Assembly: GCF_006517815.1 (NCBI RefSeq)
Contig: NZ_CP041198.1
Location: forward strand, 620,001 to 684,000
Direction: 5' to 3'
Source of the DNA: Pseudarthrobacter sp. NIBRBAC000502770
Lineage (GTDB): Bacteria; Actinomycetota; Actinomycetes; Actinomycetales; Micrococcaceae
Length of the DNA: 64,000 bases
Positions within the stretch are counted from its first letter, which is position 1. The number at the start of each line of letters is the position of its first letter. The notes below the pieces were generated by a model. It was not told the origin of the DNA. It saw only the letters and a program-made list of their open reading frames with translations, and did no database searches. Positions 1 through 8,908 of the stretch are shown piece by piece. The position numbers and the translations under genes were made by a program.

Positions 1-25
1 ACCTCAAGATTCTGGAGTACGCAGC

Positions 26-1042
26 ATGAGCACAGCCCTCGCAACCACTACCCGGGAAATCCGGCTCGCGTCCCGCCCCGTGGGGCGCCCTTCCGGTGAC
101 AACTTCGAACTCGCAGAGTCGCCGCTGCCCGCGCTCGAAGACGGCCAGATCCTGGTGCGCAACCTCTTCATGTCCGTGGACCCCTACATGCGGGGCCGCA
201 TGAACGACGTCAAGTCCTACTCCGCGCCCTTCGCCGTGGGCAAAGCGCTCGACGGCGGCGCAGTAGGTGAGGTGGTCGCATCCCGTTCGTCGGCACACCA
301 GGAGGGCGACGTCGTCGTCCATTCCCTGGGCTGGCGGGAGTATGCGGTGGTGGACGGCAGCGCCGCAACCCCGGCCCGCACCGACCTGGCCCCGGCTTCC
401 GCCTTCCTTGGTGCCCTGGGAATGACCGGGCTGACCGCCTATTCCGGCCTCTTGAAGGTCGCTGACTTCAAGCCGGGGGACGCGGTGTTCGTCTCCGGTG
501 CCGCCGGCGCGGTGGGTTCCCTGGTGGGCCAGATCGCCAAGGCGATGGGCGCTTCACGGGTCATCGGCTCGGCCGGTTCGCCTGCCAAGGTGGCGCGCCT
601 CCTGGAGCTCGGCTTCGACGCCGCGTTCGACTATCACGAAGGTCCGGTCGTGGAGCAGCTGGCGAAGGCGGCGGGCCCGGCCGGCATCGACGTCTACTTC
701 GACAACGTTGGCGGGGAACACCTGGAGGCCGCCCTGTCAGTCCTCAACGTTGGCGGCCGGGTGGCGATGTGCGGCGCAATCGCGCAGTACAACTCCACCG
801 AACCGACTCCGGCGCCCCACAACCTGATGCAGGCCATCGGCAAGCAACTGACGCTCCGCGGCTTCCTGGTAGGCGGTCAGCGGCAGCACGCGGCGGAGTT
901 CGCGGAAAAGATGGCAGGCTGGCTCGCGGACGGGACCGTGCGGTACGACGAGACAATCGTGGACGGCCTGGAGAACGCGCCGCAGGCCTTTATGGACCTC
1001 CTGGACGGGGCAAACACCGGCAAGATGCTGGTCCGGTTGTAG
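26..1042 (+). CDS. NADP-dependent medium-chain oxidoreductase (MDR family, curA/leukotriene B4 12-hydroxydehydrogenase type)
   Basis: This 338-residue protein belongs to the zinc-free branch of the medium-chain dehydrogenase/reductase superfamily, which reduces alpha,beta-unsaturated carbonyls or quinones with NADPH. The glycine-rich nucleotide loop AAGAVG lies at residues 159-164 after a GDAVFVSG strand. The N-terminal VDPYMRGRM segment (about residues 51-59) and the later DVYFDNVGG segment are typical of this subgroup, and no structural or catalytic zinc cysteines are seen. The length fits the family. The first 25 bases of the window leave its promoter unseen. A strong hairpin terminator follows at 1071-1107. 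The physiological substrate cannot be told from sequence. Confidence 0.9.
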   Translation: MSTALATTTREIRLASRPVGRPSGDNFELAESPLPALEDGQILVRNLFMSVDPYMRGRMNDVKSYSAPFAVGKALDGGAVGEVVASRSSAHQEGDVVVHSLGWREYAVVDGSAATPARTDLAPASAFLGALGMTGLTAYSGLLKVADFKPGDAVFVSGAAGAVGSLVGQIAKAMGASRVIGSAGSPAKVARLLELGFDAAFDYHEGPVVEQLAKAAGPAGIDVYFDNVGGEHLEAALSVLNVGGRVAMCGAIAQYNSTEPTPAPHNLMQAIGKQLTLRGFLVGGQRQHAAEFAEKMAGWLADGTVRYDETIVDGLENAPQAFMDLLDGANTGKMLVRL

Positions 1043-1070
1043 CCCGGCGATCATAACCACAGAACAAACA

Positions 1071-1107
1071 GCAGTAGGGGCGCCTCCTTTGGGGGCGCCC
1101 CTACTGC
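1071..1107 (+). terminator. Intrinsic terminator after the oxidoreductase
   Basis: A perfect 14-bp stem (1071-1084 with 1094-1107) closes a 9-nt loop. It lies 29 bp after the oxidoreductase stop codon and separates it from the nucleoside transport genes. The rest of the 264-bp gap holds no obvious gene. A box TAAAGT near 1178 could be a -10 element for the downstream lipoprotein gene. Confidence 0.7.
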
Positions 1108-1306
1108 TTGGTAACAACTTGTAAACAATCTCCGGGGCCAGCTCCCGCCGTGCTATTGGGACGTGGCGCAGGCCACTAAAGTAAGTGCCATCAGTGCGCT
1201 CCGGCGCAGTGCTGCGTGCCTTCAGTGAAAACAGAATTTCAGCGCCGAAACGGACACTCATTGAATTCCAGCCCGTAGTGCCACTCGCATCACCCCTGGA
1301 GGAAAA

Positions 1307-2419
1307 TTGAAGAAATCACTGCGTGCCGGCTTCAAGCGCGGTTCAATGGCCGGTGTGGCCACCCTCGGTGCGTCCGCCTTGCTGCTGACCGGCTGCGGGG
1401 CCGCCCCGTCCGCGTCCGGCCCCTCGGGTTCAGCCACCGCCTCGGACTACACCGCCTGCATGGTGTCCGACTCCGGCGGATTCGACGACAAGTCGTTCAA
1501 CCAGTCCGGCTACGAGGGACTGCAGGGCGCCGTCAAGGACCTCGGCATCCAGGAGAAGCACGTCCAGTCCAAGGCTGACACCGACTACGACCCCAACCTC
1601 CGCTCCATGGTCCAGCAGGGCTGCAAGCTGACTGTGACCGTCGGCTTCCTGCTCGGCGACGCCACCAAGTCCATCGCAACGGCCAACCCGAACAGCCACT
1701 TCGCGATCATCGACTACAACGACCCCGCATTCCCCAAGAACGTCAAGCCGATCGTCTACGACACGGCCCAGGCCGCATTCCTGGCCGGCTACCTGGCAGC
1801 AGGCACCTCCAAGACCGGTAAGGTCGCAACCTTCGGCGGCATCAACATCCCCACCGTCACCATCTTCATGGACGGTTTTGCCGACGGCGTGAAGTACTAC
1901 AACGAGAAGAAGGGCAAGAGCGTCCAGCTCATCGGCTGGGACAAGGACAAGCAGGACGGCACGTTCGTCGGCGACTTCAAGCAGGTGGACAAGGGCAAGG
2001 TCCTGACCCAGGGCTTCCTTGACCAGGGCGCAGACATCGTCCTTCCCGTGGCCGGACCCGTCGGCGGCGGCGCGGGCAGCGCGATCCTCGACGCCAAGTC
2101 CAAGGGCAAGGACGCCAAGCTCATCTGGGTTGACTCCGACGGTTACCTGACGGCCCCGGACTACAAGTCAGTGATCCTTTCCTCCGTCCAGAAGACCATG
2201 TCCACCGCTGTGGAGACGGTCATCAAGGACGACAAAGACGGCAAGTTCGACGCCTCGCCGTACATTGGAACCCTTGCGAACGGCGGCGTGGCCCTGGCTC
2301 CGTTCCATGATCTCGATTCCGCCGTACCGGCAGACCTGAAGAGCGAACTGGACAAGCTCAAGAATGACATCATCTCCGGAACCGTTAAGGTCGAGTCGAA
2401 GTCCAGCCCCACCAAGTAA
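1307..2419 (+). CDS. BMP-family nucleoside-binding lipoprotein (ABC transporter substrate-binding protein)
   Basis: This 370-residue protein is the likely extracytoplasmic receptor of a nucleoside ABC importer. It starts at a TTG codon preceded by a strong ribosome site (GGAGG at about 1297-1302). It has a lipoprotein signal with lipobox LLTGC, placing the acylated cysteine at residue 30. The mature part begins with SDSGGFDDKSFNQSGYEG, a hallmark of the Bmp/PnrA/MED family that binds purine nucleosides. The gene is followed by a terminator-like hairpin and then by the ATPase and two permeases of the same transporter family, with cytidine deaminase and a nucleoside phosphorylase beyond. This context supports nucleoside uptake over other Bmp ligands. 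The exact ligand range is inferred. Confidence 0.92.
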   Translation: MKKSLRAGFKRGSMAGVATLGASALLLTGCGAAPSASGPSGSATASDYTACMVSDSGGFDDKSFNQSGYEGLQGAVKDLGIQEKHVQSKADTDYDPNLRSMVQQGCKLTVTVGFLLGDATKSIATANPNSHFAIIDYNDPAFPKNVKPIVYDTAQAAFLAGYLAAGTSKTGKVATFGGINIPTVTIFMDGFADGVKYYNEKKGKSVQLIGWDKDKQDGTFVGDFKQVDKGKVLTQGFLDQGADIVLPVAGPVGGGAGSAILDAKSKGKDAKLIWVDSDGYLTAPDYKSVILSSVQKTMSTAVETVIKDDKDGKFDASPYIGTLANGGVALAPFHDLDSAVPADLKSELDKLKNDIISGTVKVESKSSPTK

Positions 2420-2435
2420 GGACCGAACTGCGGGG

Positions 2436-2482
2436 CGCGCTGCCCTTCCGCCGCTACCGGCCGGAGGGCAGCGCGTTCTATT
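2436..2482 (+). terminator. Hairpin between lipoprotein and ATPase genes
   Basis: A 14-bp GC-rich stem with one bulge (2436-2450 with 2462-2475) is followed by TTCTATTTT. It may end most transcripts after the lipoprotein gene, so that the receptor is made in excess over the membrane components. A TAGGCT box at 2567-2572 could restart transcription for the ATPase gene. Confidence 0.65.
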
Positions 2483-2643
2483 TTGCTGGCAACGCATGGT
2501 CGCCAGCGCCATGCCGGCGGTCTTTTTTGCCGCCTGCGCGCCCTGCCCAGGAACCACCCGTGACACTAGGCTGGGACTACCCGCTGCCCTGCCGCCGACA
2601 GCGCGCCGGAGCAGATCCATACACACACAGATTGGTTGGGGTT

Positions 2644-4239
2644 TTGAAACTCGAACTGAAGGGGATCACGAAGCGATTCGGGTCCCTGGTAGCCAATGAC
2701 CACATCGATTTGGTCGTCGAACCGGGGCAGGTGCACTGCCTCCTGGGCGAGAACGGCGCAGGGAAATCCACCCTGATGAACGTGCTTTACGGCCTGTACG
2801 ATCCGACCGAAGGCGAAATCCTGGTCGATGGCAAGCCCGTCGTCTTCAAAGACCCCGGCGAGGCCATGGCGGCCGGCATTGGAATGGTCCATCAGCACTT
2901 CATGCTCATCCCGGTCTTCAGCGTGGCCGAGAACGTGGCGCTGGGCAATGAGACCACTAAAGCTGCCGGCCTCCTCAATCTGGAAGCCACGCGCGAGAAG
3001 ATCCGCCGCATCTCGGACCAGTACGGGTTCGACGTCGACCCCGACGCCATGGTGGAGGACCTGCCCGTCGGGGTCCAGCAGCGGGTCGAGATCATCAAGG
3101 CACTGGTTCGCGACGCCGAGGTGCTCATCCTCGACGAACCAACCGCCGTGTTGACGCCGCAGGAGACCGATGAACTCTTGGACATCATCCGGCAGCTGAA
3201 GCGCGACGGTAAGTCGATTGTCTTCATCTCCCACAAACTGCGTGAAGTCAAAGCCATCTCGGACACCATCACGGTCATCCGCCGCGGCAAGGTAGTGGGT
3301 CAGGCGGATCCCACCGCTTCCCCCACCGAACTGGCGTCCGCCATGGTGGGCCGCACCGTGAGCCTGACACTCGACAAGGCACCGGCGAAGACCGGCGAGG
3401 TGACCTTCAAGGTCCGCAACCTGACCGTGACGGACCACAACGGCCAGCACGTGGTCGATGACCTGTCATTCGACATCGCCAAGGGCGAAGTGCTCGCCAT
3501 CGCGGGTGTGCAGGGCAACGGCCAAACGGAGCTGACCGAGGCGATCCTTGGCGTGCAGCCGCACGTGGCCGGGTCCATCACGCTCGACGGCGAGGAGCTG
3601 CTGGGCAAGAGTGTCAAGCATGTCCTGGGTGCGGGCGTGGGCTTCGTCCCCGAGGACCGCACCCTTGACGGCCTGGTGGGAACATTCACCATCTCCGAGA
3701 ACATGGTCCTGGACCTCTACGACAAGGCACCCTTCGCCCGTGGCGTGAGCATGAAACCGGGCGTTATCGCGGAGAACGCCGCCAGGAAAGTCGAGGAATT
3801 CGACGTCCGCACACCTTCCGTATCCGCCGCGGTGGGCACCCTCTCCGGCGGCAACCAGCAGAAGGTTGTCCTGGCCCGTGAGCTTTCCCGGCCACTCCGC
3901 TTGTTTATCGCCTCCCAGCCCACGCGTGGGCTGGACGTCGGCTCGATCGAATTCGTCCATAAGCGGGTCATCGCTGAACGCGACCACGGAACGCCGGTCA
4001 TGATCGTGTCCACGGAACTTGACGAAGTGCTTCAGCTGGCAGACCGGATCGCGGTGCTCTACCGCGGCCGGCTGGTGGGGATCGTACCCGCCACGACGTC
4101 CCGCGACGTCCTGGGCCTGATGATGGCCGGTGTCCCGGCCGCAGAAGCCGAAGTCAACGCTTCCGCCCATGCTTCCGGCGCAACGGCCGGAGCGACGGTA
4201 TCGGAGCCTGCCGGCCACGAAGGAGAAACCCATGTCTGA
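2644..4239 (+). CDS. Nucleoside ABC transporter ATP-binding protein (two fused NBDs, NupO/YufO type)
   Basis: This 531-residue protein has two fused ATPase domains. The first has an intact Walker A (GENGAGKST, residues about 35-43) and LDEPT Walker B. The second has the degenerate Walker A form GVQGNGQTEL near residue 290, a canonical LSGGNQQK signature and an ASQPTRGLD Walker B region. This arrangement is typical of the sugar/nucleoside ATPases that pair with Bmp receptors. The frame stays open upstream to 2527, but homology to the family begins at the TTG at 2644 (MKLELKGITKRFGSL). The upstream part overlaps a likely promoter (TAGGCT at 2567), so 2644 is preferred. It overlaps the next gene by 8 bp. 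Confidence 0.9.
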   Translation: MKLELKGITKRFGSLVANDHIDLVVEPGQVHCLLGENGAGKSTLMNVLYGLYDPTEGEILVDGKPVVFKDPGEAMAAGIGMVHQHFMLIPVFSVAENVALGNETTKAAGLLNLEATREKIRRISDQYGFDVDPDAMVEDLPVGVQQRVEIIKALVRDAEVLILDEPTAVLTPQETDELLDIIRQLKRDGKSIVFISHKLREVKAISDTITVIRRGKVVGQADPTASPTELASAMVGRTVSLTLDKAPAKTGEVTFKVRNLTVTDHNGQHVVDDLSFDIAKGEVLAIAGVQGNGQTELTEAILGVQPHVAGSITLDGEELLGKSVKHVLGAGVGFVPEDRTLDGLVGTFTISENMVLDLYDKAPFARGVSMKPGVIAENAARKVEEFDVRTPSVSAAVGTLSGGNQQKVVLARELSRPLRLFIASQPTRGLDVGSIEFVHKRVIAERDHGTPVMIVSTELDEVLQLADRIAVLYRGRLVGIVPATTSRDVLGLMMAGVPAAEAEVNASAHASGATAGATVSEPAGHEGETHV

Positions 4240-5629
4240 GAAGACAACCCCGGAACCGCAGGCCATAGGCCACAACGGGGCCCCGGAGCCCGCCCCGACC
4301 CAGGTGCCCGGTGGCACCACCTCCGAGGCCATCGCTTCCGACGTCGTGCTGGACACCGCCGGCGGCCAGATGCCGCCGTCCGCCGTTCCGGCGGCCACCC
4401 AGCTGCGCGGCCGGGACCATGACCTGGACGGCGGCGGATCCGTCCTGCACCAGGTCTTCACCGGCAACGCCATGGTCTCCTTCCTCTCCGTGCTGCTGGC
4501 CATCGTGCTCGGCGGCATCCTGATGGCGGTGACCAATCCGAAGGTCGCCGTCACGGCCGGCTACTTCTTTGCCCAGCCCGGAGACCTCCTGACCGAGGTC
4601 ATCCGCCCCTACACCGCCCTGGTGCAGGGGTCCATCTTCAACTGGGCCGGCGCCGACCTGGCCGCCCAGCTGTACCCGATCACCGAGACCCTCACGGTCG
4701 CAACTCCGCTGATCTGTGCCGGGCTCGGCGTCGCGCTGGCGTTCCGTGCCGGCCTGTTCAACATCGGCGCCCAGGGGCAGATCATCTTCGGCGCGCTCTT
4801 CGGCGCCTACGTCGGCTTCGCCTGGCACCTGCCCATCGGCCTGCACCTGCTGGTCGTGATCCTCGCCGGCCTGGTTGGCGGGGCGGTATGGGGCGGCGTC
4901 GTGGGCCTGCTGAAGGCGCGGACGGGCGCACACGAGGTGATCGTGACCATCATGCTTAACTACATCGCCAACTTCCTGCTGCTGTTCCTGCTCACGACCC
5001 CGGCTTTCCAGCGCAAGGGTTCCACCAACCCGATCTCCCCGTTCCTTGACTCCACGGCATTGTTCCCCGAGCTGCTCGGACCGCAGTTCCGCCTGCACGC
5101 CGGCTTCCTGGTCGCGATAGCGGCCACCGCCTTCGTCTGGTGGCTGCTGAACCGTTCCACGATCGGTTTTGAGTTCCGCGCCGTTGGGGCAAACCCGAGC
5201 GCGGCCCGCACCGCCGGCATCAACGTTGCCCGCAGCACCATCCTGGTGATGGCGATCGCGGGTGCGCTGGCCGGCCTGGCCGGCGTCGCGCAGGTGTCCG
5301 GCACGGAAAAGTACCTTTCCGGCGGTGTCGCCGCCTCCATCGGTTTTGACGCCATCACCGTCGCACTGCTGGGACGCTCCACGCCGTGGGGAACCTTCTT
5401 CGCGGGCCTGCTGTTCGGCGCCTTCCGCGCCGGCGGTGTGGCAATGCAGGCACAGACCCAAACCCCCATCGATATTGTGCTCGTCATCCAGTCCCTCATC
5501 GTGCTGTTCATCGCAGCACCGCCGCTGGTCCGTGCGATATTCGGAGTCAACCCCCGTAAGAAGAAGACCACCACAAGTGGGACCGCAGGTTCGCGTACCG
5601 GCGGCGTCAAGAGCGGAGCGGCAGCATGA
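4232..5629 (+). CDS. Nucleoside ABC transporter permease (NupP/YufP type)
   Basis: This 465-residue permease belongs to the BPD_transp_2 family. The start is the ATG at 4232 (MSEKTTPEPQ), which has AAGGAG about 5 nt upstream; the reading frame is open further upstream only over the end of the ATPase gene. About 95 hydrophilic residues precede the first membrane helix. Multiple hydrophobic helices and the cytoplasmic-loop motif GANPSAARTAGINVARS, which contacts the ATPase, follow. It overlaps the ATPase gene by 8 bp and the next permease by 4 bp (ATGA), so the run is probably translationally coupled. The role is the membrane channel for nucleoside import, inferred from family and neighbours. 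Confidence 0.9.
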   Translation: MSEKTTPEPQAIGHNGAPEPAPTQVPGGTTSEAIASDVVLDTAGGQMPPSAVPAATQLRGRDHDLDGGGSVLHQVFTGNAMVSFLSVLLAIVLGGILMAVTNPKVAVTAGYFFAQPGDLLTEVIRPYTALVQGSIFNWAGADLAAQLYPITETLTVATPLICAGLGVALAFRAGLFNIGAQGQIIFGALFGAYVGFAWHLPIGLHLLVVILAGLVGGAVWGGVVGLLKARTGAHEVIVTIMLNYIANFLLLFLLTTPAFQRKGSTNPISPFLDSTALFPELLGPQFRLHAGFLVAIAATAFVWWLLNRSTIGFEFRAVGANPSAARTAGINVARSTILVMAIAGALAGLAGVAQVSGTEKYLSGGVAASIGFDAITVALLGRSTPWGTFFAGLLFGAFRAGGVAMQAQTQTPIDIVLVIQSLIVLFIAAPPLVRAIFGVNPRKKKTTTSGTAGSRTGGVKSGAAA

Positions 5630-7134
5630 GCGCCACCACACAATCCCCCGCCAGCAAACAGCCGGGCGCCGGAAAGGCACCCCGGGCCAACAGCGCCGGA
5701 GGCCGGGCCGGGACAACGGAACTGGTGAGCTGGAAGGCCGGCGTTGGACTGGGCCTGCTCGCCATCCTGGGCACCGTGCTGTTCGGCTTCCTGGCCAACA
5801 CAAAAGCAGCCGGTTTCCGGATCGCCGAAGCCCGGGACCCGAACGCCTCCTCCACCGCAGCATGGATCACCCTGGCCGTGGCGTTGGCGGCCGCCGCCTA
5901 CCTCGGCTACCGCTGGATCAACCAGCGCCGCGGGGGCGGGGGAGTGGACCGCTGGATTCCCGCCACCACAATCGCTGCCGTCGTCGTCCTGGGCCTCGCC
6001 GCCCTTGGCGTTGCCCACGTGGAGAAGATCACCGTGCCCTCGATGGTCTTCGGCTGGATCTGCGCGGTCCTGCTGCTCGCCATGGCAGCGTACGCCATCC
6101 TGCTGACTGTGCAGCGGCGCCGTACCCCCGGATGGCTGGGCGGACTCTTCGCCGTCGTCTTCCTGGCCGGGTTCATGATCTGGATCGTCGCCGGCGGCCG
6201 TGACTCCGAACCTTCCATTTCCCTGGGCGGGTTGATGGCAGGTGCGGTGACGCTGGCCGTACCGCTGGTGTTCGGCTCGCTGTCCGGCGTGCTGTGCGAA
6301 CGGGCCGGTGTGGTCAACATCGCCATCGAAGGCCAGCTCCTGCTCGGCGCATTCTCCGCCGCCGTCGTCGCCACCGTAACCGGCAACGTCTACGTCGGAC
6401 TCATCTCTGCGGCGGTGGCCGGTGCACTCGTGTCCCTGGTCCTGGCCGTGGTGAGCATCAAGTACCTCGTCAACCAGATCATCGTCGGCGTGGTCCTCAA
6501 TGTCCTGATCATCGGCCTCACCAGCTTCCTGTTCTCCACCCTGCTCACGGCGGACCCGGAACACCTGAACAAGCCCGGCCGGCTCCAGGCGGTGGACATC
6601 CCGTTCCTCGCCGACATCCCGATCATCGGACCCATCCTGTTCCGCCAGTCCCTGGTGGGCTACCTCATGTACGTGGCCGTGATCGTGGTCTACGTCGGCC
6701 TGTTCCACACCAAATGGGGCCTGCGGGTGCGCGCCGTCGGCGAACACCCCCAGGCGGCGGACACCGTGGGCATCAACGTCAACCGCACCCGCTTCATCAA
6801 CGTCCTGATGGGCGGCGCGATCGCCGGAATCGGCGGTTCCTTCTTCACCCTGGTGTCAGTGGACGCTTTCAGCAAGGACATGTCCGGCGGCCGCGGCTAC
6901 ATCGCCCTTGCCGCCATGATCTTCGGGCGCTGGAATCCCATCGGGGCCTTCCTCGCAGCCCTGCTCTTCGGATTCGCCGACAACCTGCAGAGCATCATCA
7001 CCATCATTGGCTCGCCCGTGCCCAGCCAGTTCATGGCGATGCTGCCTTACGCCCTGACCGTCATCGCCGTGGCGGGCCTCGTGGGGCGGTCCCGTCCGCC
7101 CGCGGCCGACGGCATCCCGTACGTCAAGGGGTGA
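5626..7134 (+). CDS. Nucleoside ABC transporter permease (NupQ/YufQ type)
   Basis: This 502-residue protein is the second BPD_transp_2 permease of the transporter. It carries the core segment LAVPLVFGSLSGVLCERAGV and the loop VGEHPQAADTVGINVNRTR, both typical of YufQ-like subunits. It is longer than many family members because about 200 residues precede the core, including at least four extra hydrophobic segments (about residues 40-60, 75-90, 105-120 and 130-150). The ATG overlaps the previous stop (ATGA), and its own stop overlaps the GTG start of cytidine deaminase. Such an N-terminal extension is seen in actinobacterial members by recall; its role is unknown. Confidence 0.9.
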   Translation: MSATTQSPASKQPGAGKAPRANSAGGRAGTTELVSWKAGVGLGLLAILGTVLFGFLANTKAAGFRIAEARDPNASSTAAWITLAVALAAAAYLGYRWINQRRGGGGVDRWIPATTIAAVVVLGLAALGVAHVEKITVPSMVFGWICAVLLLAMAAYAILLTVQRRRTPGWLGGLFAVVFLAGFMIWIVAGGRDSEPSISLGGLMAGAVTLAVPLVFGSLSGVLCERAGVVNIAIEGQLLLGAFSAAVVATVTGNVYVGLISAAVAGALVSLVLAVVSIKYLVNQIIVGVVLNVLIIGLTSFLFSTLLTADPEHLNKPGRLQAVDIPFLADIPIIGPILFRQSLVGYLMYVAVIVVYVGLFHTKWGLRVRAVGEHPQAADTVGINVNRTRFINVLMGGAIAGIGGSFFTLVSVDAFSKDMSGGRGYIALAAMIFGRWNPIGAFLAALLFGFADNLQSIITIIGSPVPSQFMAMLPYALTVIAVAGLVGRSRPPAADGIPYVKG

Positions 7135-7583
7135 CCAAGGTGACAGAAACCGGAGTCCCCGGCAACCAAGGCAAGCCCGGCCGCGGTACCGGCGTCGATT
7201 GGGCGGCCCTCGAGGTTGCCGCCGTGGCCGCCATGAAAAATGCCTATGCGCCGTATTCCAACTTCGCGGTGGGGGCAGCCGCCCTCACCACGGACGGCCG
7301 GATCGTCAGCGGCTGCAACGTCGAAAACGCCAGCTACGGCCTCACCCTCTGCGCCGAATGTGCCCTGGTAGGCAACCTTCACATGACCGGCGGCGGCCAG
7401 TTGCGCGCCTTCTACTGCGTCGACGCCGCCGGCACGGTCCTGATGCCGTGCGGCCGCTGCCGGCAGCTGCTCTACGAATTCCGCGCCCCGGAGATGGAAG
7501 TCATGACTACCCAAGGCATCAGGACGATGGACCAGGTGCTGCCCGACGCATTTGGCCCCCAACATCTGGAGGAGACCCGGTGA
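7131..7583 (+). CDS. cdd: Cytidine deaminase
   Basis: Cytidine deaminase converts cytidine and deoxycytidine to uridine and deoxyuridine in pyrimidine salvage. The 150-residue protein has the zinc/catalytic motif CAE (Cys74, Glu76) in NVENASYGLTLCAE and the second zinc pair in PCGRCRQ (Cys107, Cys110). The GTG at 7131 overlaps the permease stop; a second in-frame GTG at 7140 is an alternative start with equally weak ribosome-site support. The stop overlaps the start of the phosphorylase gene. The position downstream of the nucleoside transporter shows that imported cytidine is deaminated and then cleaved by the next gene product. Confidence 0.95.
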   Translation: MTKVTETGVPGNQGKPGRGTGVDWAALEVAAVAAMKNAYAPYSNFAVGAAALTTDGRIVSGCNVENASYGLTLCAECALVGNLHMTGGGQLRAFYCVDAAGTVLMPCGRCRQLLYEFRAPEMEVMTTQGIRTMDQVLPDAFGPQHLEETR

Positions 7584-8902
7584 CCCAAACCACCAGCAAC
7601 GCCGAAGCATTCGACGCCGTCGACATCATCCGCACCAAGCGGGACAAGGGGAAGCTCAGCCCGGAACAGATCGACTGGACCATCGATGCGTACACCCGCG
7701 GCGCCATCGCGGACGAGCAAATGGCAGCCCTGAACATGGCCATCCTGCTCAATGGGATGGACCGCGCCGAAATCGCCCGCTGGACGGCTGCCATGATCGC
7801 CTCCGGTGAGCGGATGGACTTCTCCAGCCTCCGGCGTCCCGACGGCGGCCTGAAGTACACCACGGACAAGCACTCCACCGGTGGCGTGGGGGACAAGATC
7901 ACGCTCCCGCTGGCCCCGCTGGTGGCGGTGTTCGGCGTCGCCGTCCCGCAGCTTTCCGGCCGGGGGCTGGGGCACACGGGCGGCACCCTGGACAAACTGG
8001 AGTCCATCCCGGGCTGGCGCGCGGACCTCAGCAACGAGGACATGCTGGCCCAACTGCAGGAAGTCGGTGCAGTCATCTGCGCCGCCGGTGCAGGCCTGGC
8101 CCCGGCAGACAAGAAGCTCTACGCGCTGCGGGACGTCACCGGAACGGTAGAGGCCATCCCGCTGATCGCCTCCTCGATCATGAGTAAAAAGATCGCGGAG
8201 GGCACCGGATCGCTGGTGCTGGACGTCAAGGTAGGCAGCGGCGCCTTTATGAAGGACGAGGCCCGTGCCCGCGAACTCGCCGAAACCATGGTGGCGCTCG
8301 GCAAGGATGCAGGGGTCAACACCGTTGCGTTGCTGACCAACATGAACACGCCTCTGGGCCTGACTGCCGGCAACGCGATCGAGGTTGAGGAGTCCTTGGA
8401 GGTCCTGGCCGGCGGTGGCCCGGAGGACGTTGTTGAACTCACCGTCCGGCTCGCCGAGGAGATGCTCGCCTGTGCAGGGGTGCACGACGCCGACCCCGCA
8501 GCGGCACTCAAGGACGGCCGCGCCATGGACGTGTGGAACCGGATGATCACCGCCCAGGGCGGCGACCCCCGCGCCGCCCTGCCGGCGGCCAGGGAATCCG
8601 ACGTCGTCTACGCTCCCGCCGACGGGGTGCTGGTGGAACTGGACGCGCTCGCCGTCGGCGTGGCCGCCTGGCGGCTGGGTGCGGGGCGCGCCCGCAAGGA
8701 GGACACCGTCCAGGCCGGGGCGGGTGTGCGCATGCACGCCAAGCCCGGGGCCACCGTGCGGGCCGGGGAACCCCTGATGACCCTGCTTACCGACACCCCG
8801 GAACGGTTTGCCCGCGCCCGGGAAGCCCTGGAACACGCCGTGGTCATCGCTCCGGAAGGGTCGCGGCCCGCCCAGCAGCTCATCATCGACCGCATAGCGT
8901 AG
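7580..8902 (+). CDS. deoA: Thymidine / pyrimidine-nucleoside phosphorylase
   Basis: This 440-residue enzyme cleaves thymidine or uridine with phosphate, giving a free base and (deoxy)ribose 1-phosphate. The family signature region around STGGVGDKITLPLAPL and the LSGRGLGHTGGTLDKLES stretch are intact. The C-terminal part, with VYAPADGVLVELDALAVG and ARKEDTVQAGAG, matches the pyrimidine-nucleoside phosphorylase C-terminal domain. The GTG start at 7580 overlaps the cdd stop (GTGA), has GGAGGAGA just upstream and gives the family length. Whether it is a strict thymidine phosphorylase or a broader Pdp enzyme is not decided by sequence alone. Confidence 0.93.
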   Translation: MTQTTSNAEAFDAVDIIRTKRDKGKLSPEQIDWTIDAYTRGAIADEQMAALNMAILLNGMDRAEIARWTAAMIASGERMDFSSLRRPDGGLKYTTDKHSTGGVGDKITLPLAPLVAVFGVAVPQLSGRGLGHTGGTLDKLESIPGWRADLSNEDMLAQLQEVGAVICAAGAGLAPADKKLYALRDVTGTVEAIPLIASSIMSKKIAEGTGSLVLDVKVGSGAFMKDEARARELAETMVALGKDAGVNTVALLTNMNTPLGLTAGNAIEVEESLEVLAGGGPEDVVELTVRLAEEMLACAGVHDADPAAALKDGRAMDVWNRMITAQGGDPRAALPAARESDVVYAPADGVLVELDALAVGVAAWRLGAGRARKEDTVQAGAGVRMHAKPGATVRAGEPLMTLLTDTPERFARAREALEHAVVIAPEGSRPAQQLIIDRIA

Positions 8903-8908
8903 GAACCC

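Noticed and set aside
1108..1306. Possible purine riboswitch upstream of the nucleoside lipoprotein
   Set aside because: No paired stems around the conserved junction elements of purine aptamers could be found.
4154..5863. Long minus-strand open frame opposite the nucleoside permeases (569 codons)
   Set aside because: It is antisense to two clear membrane proteins; its composition (Gly, Arg, Gln, Asp-rich) is that of a GC-rich shadow frame without any domain.
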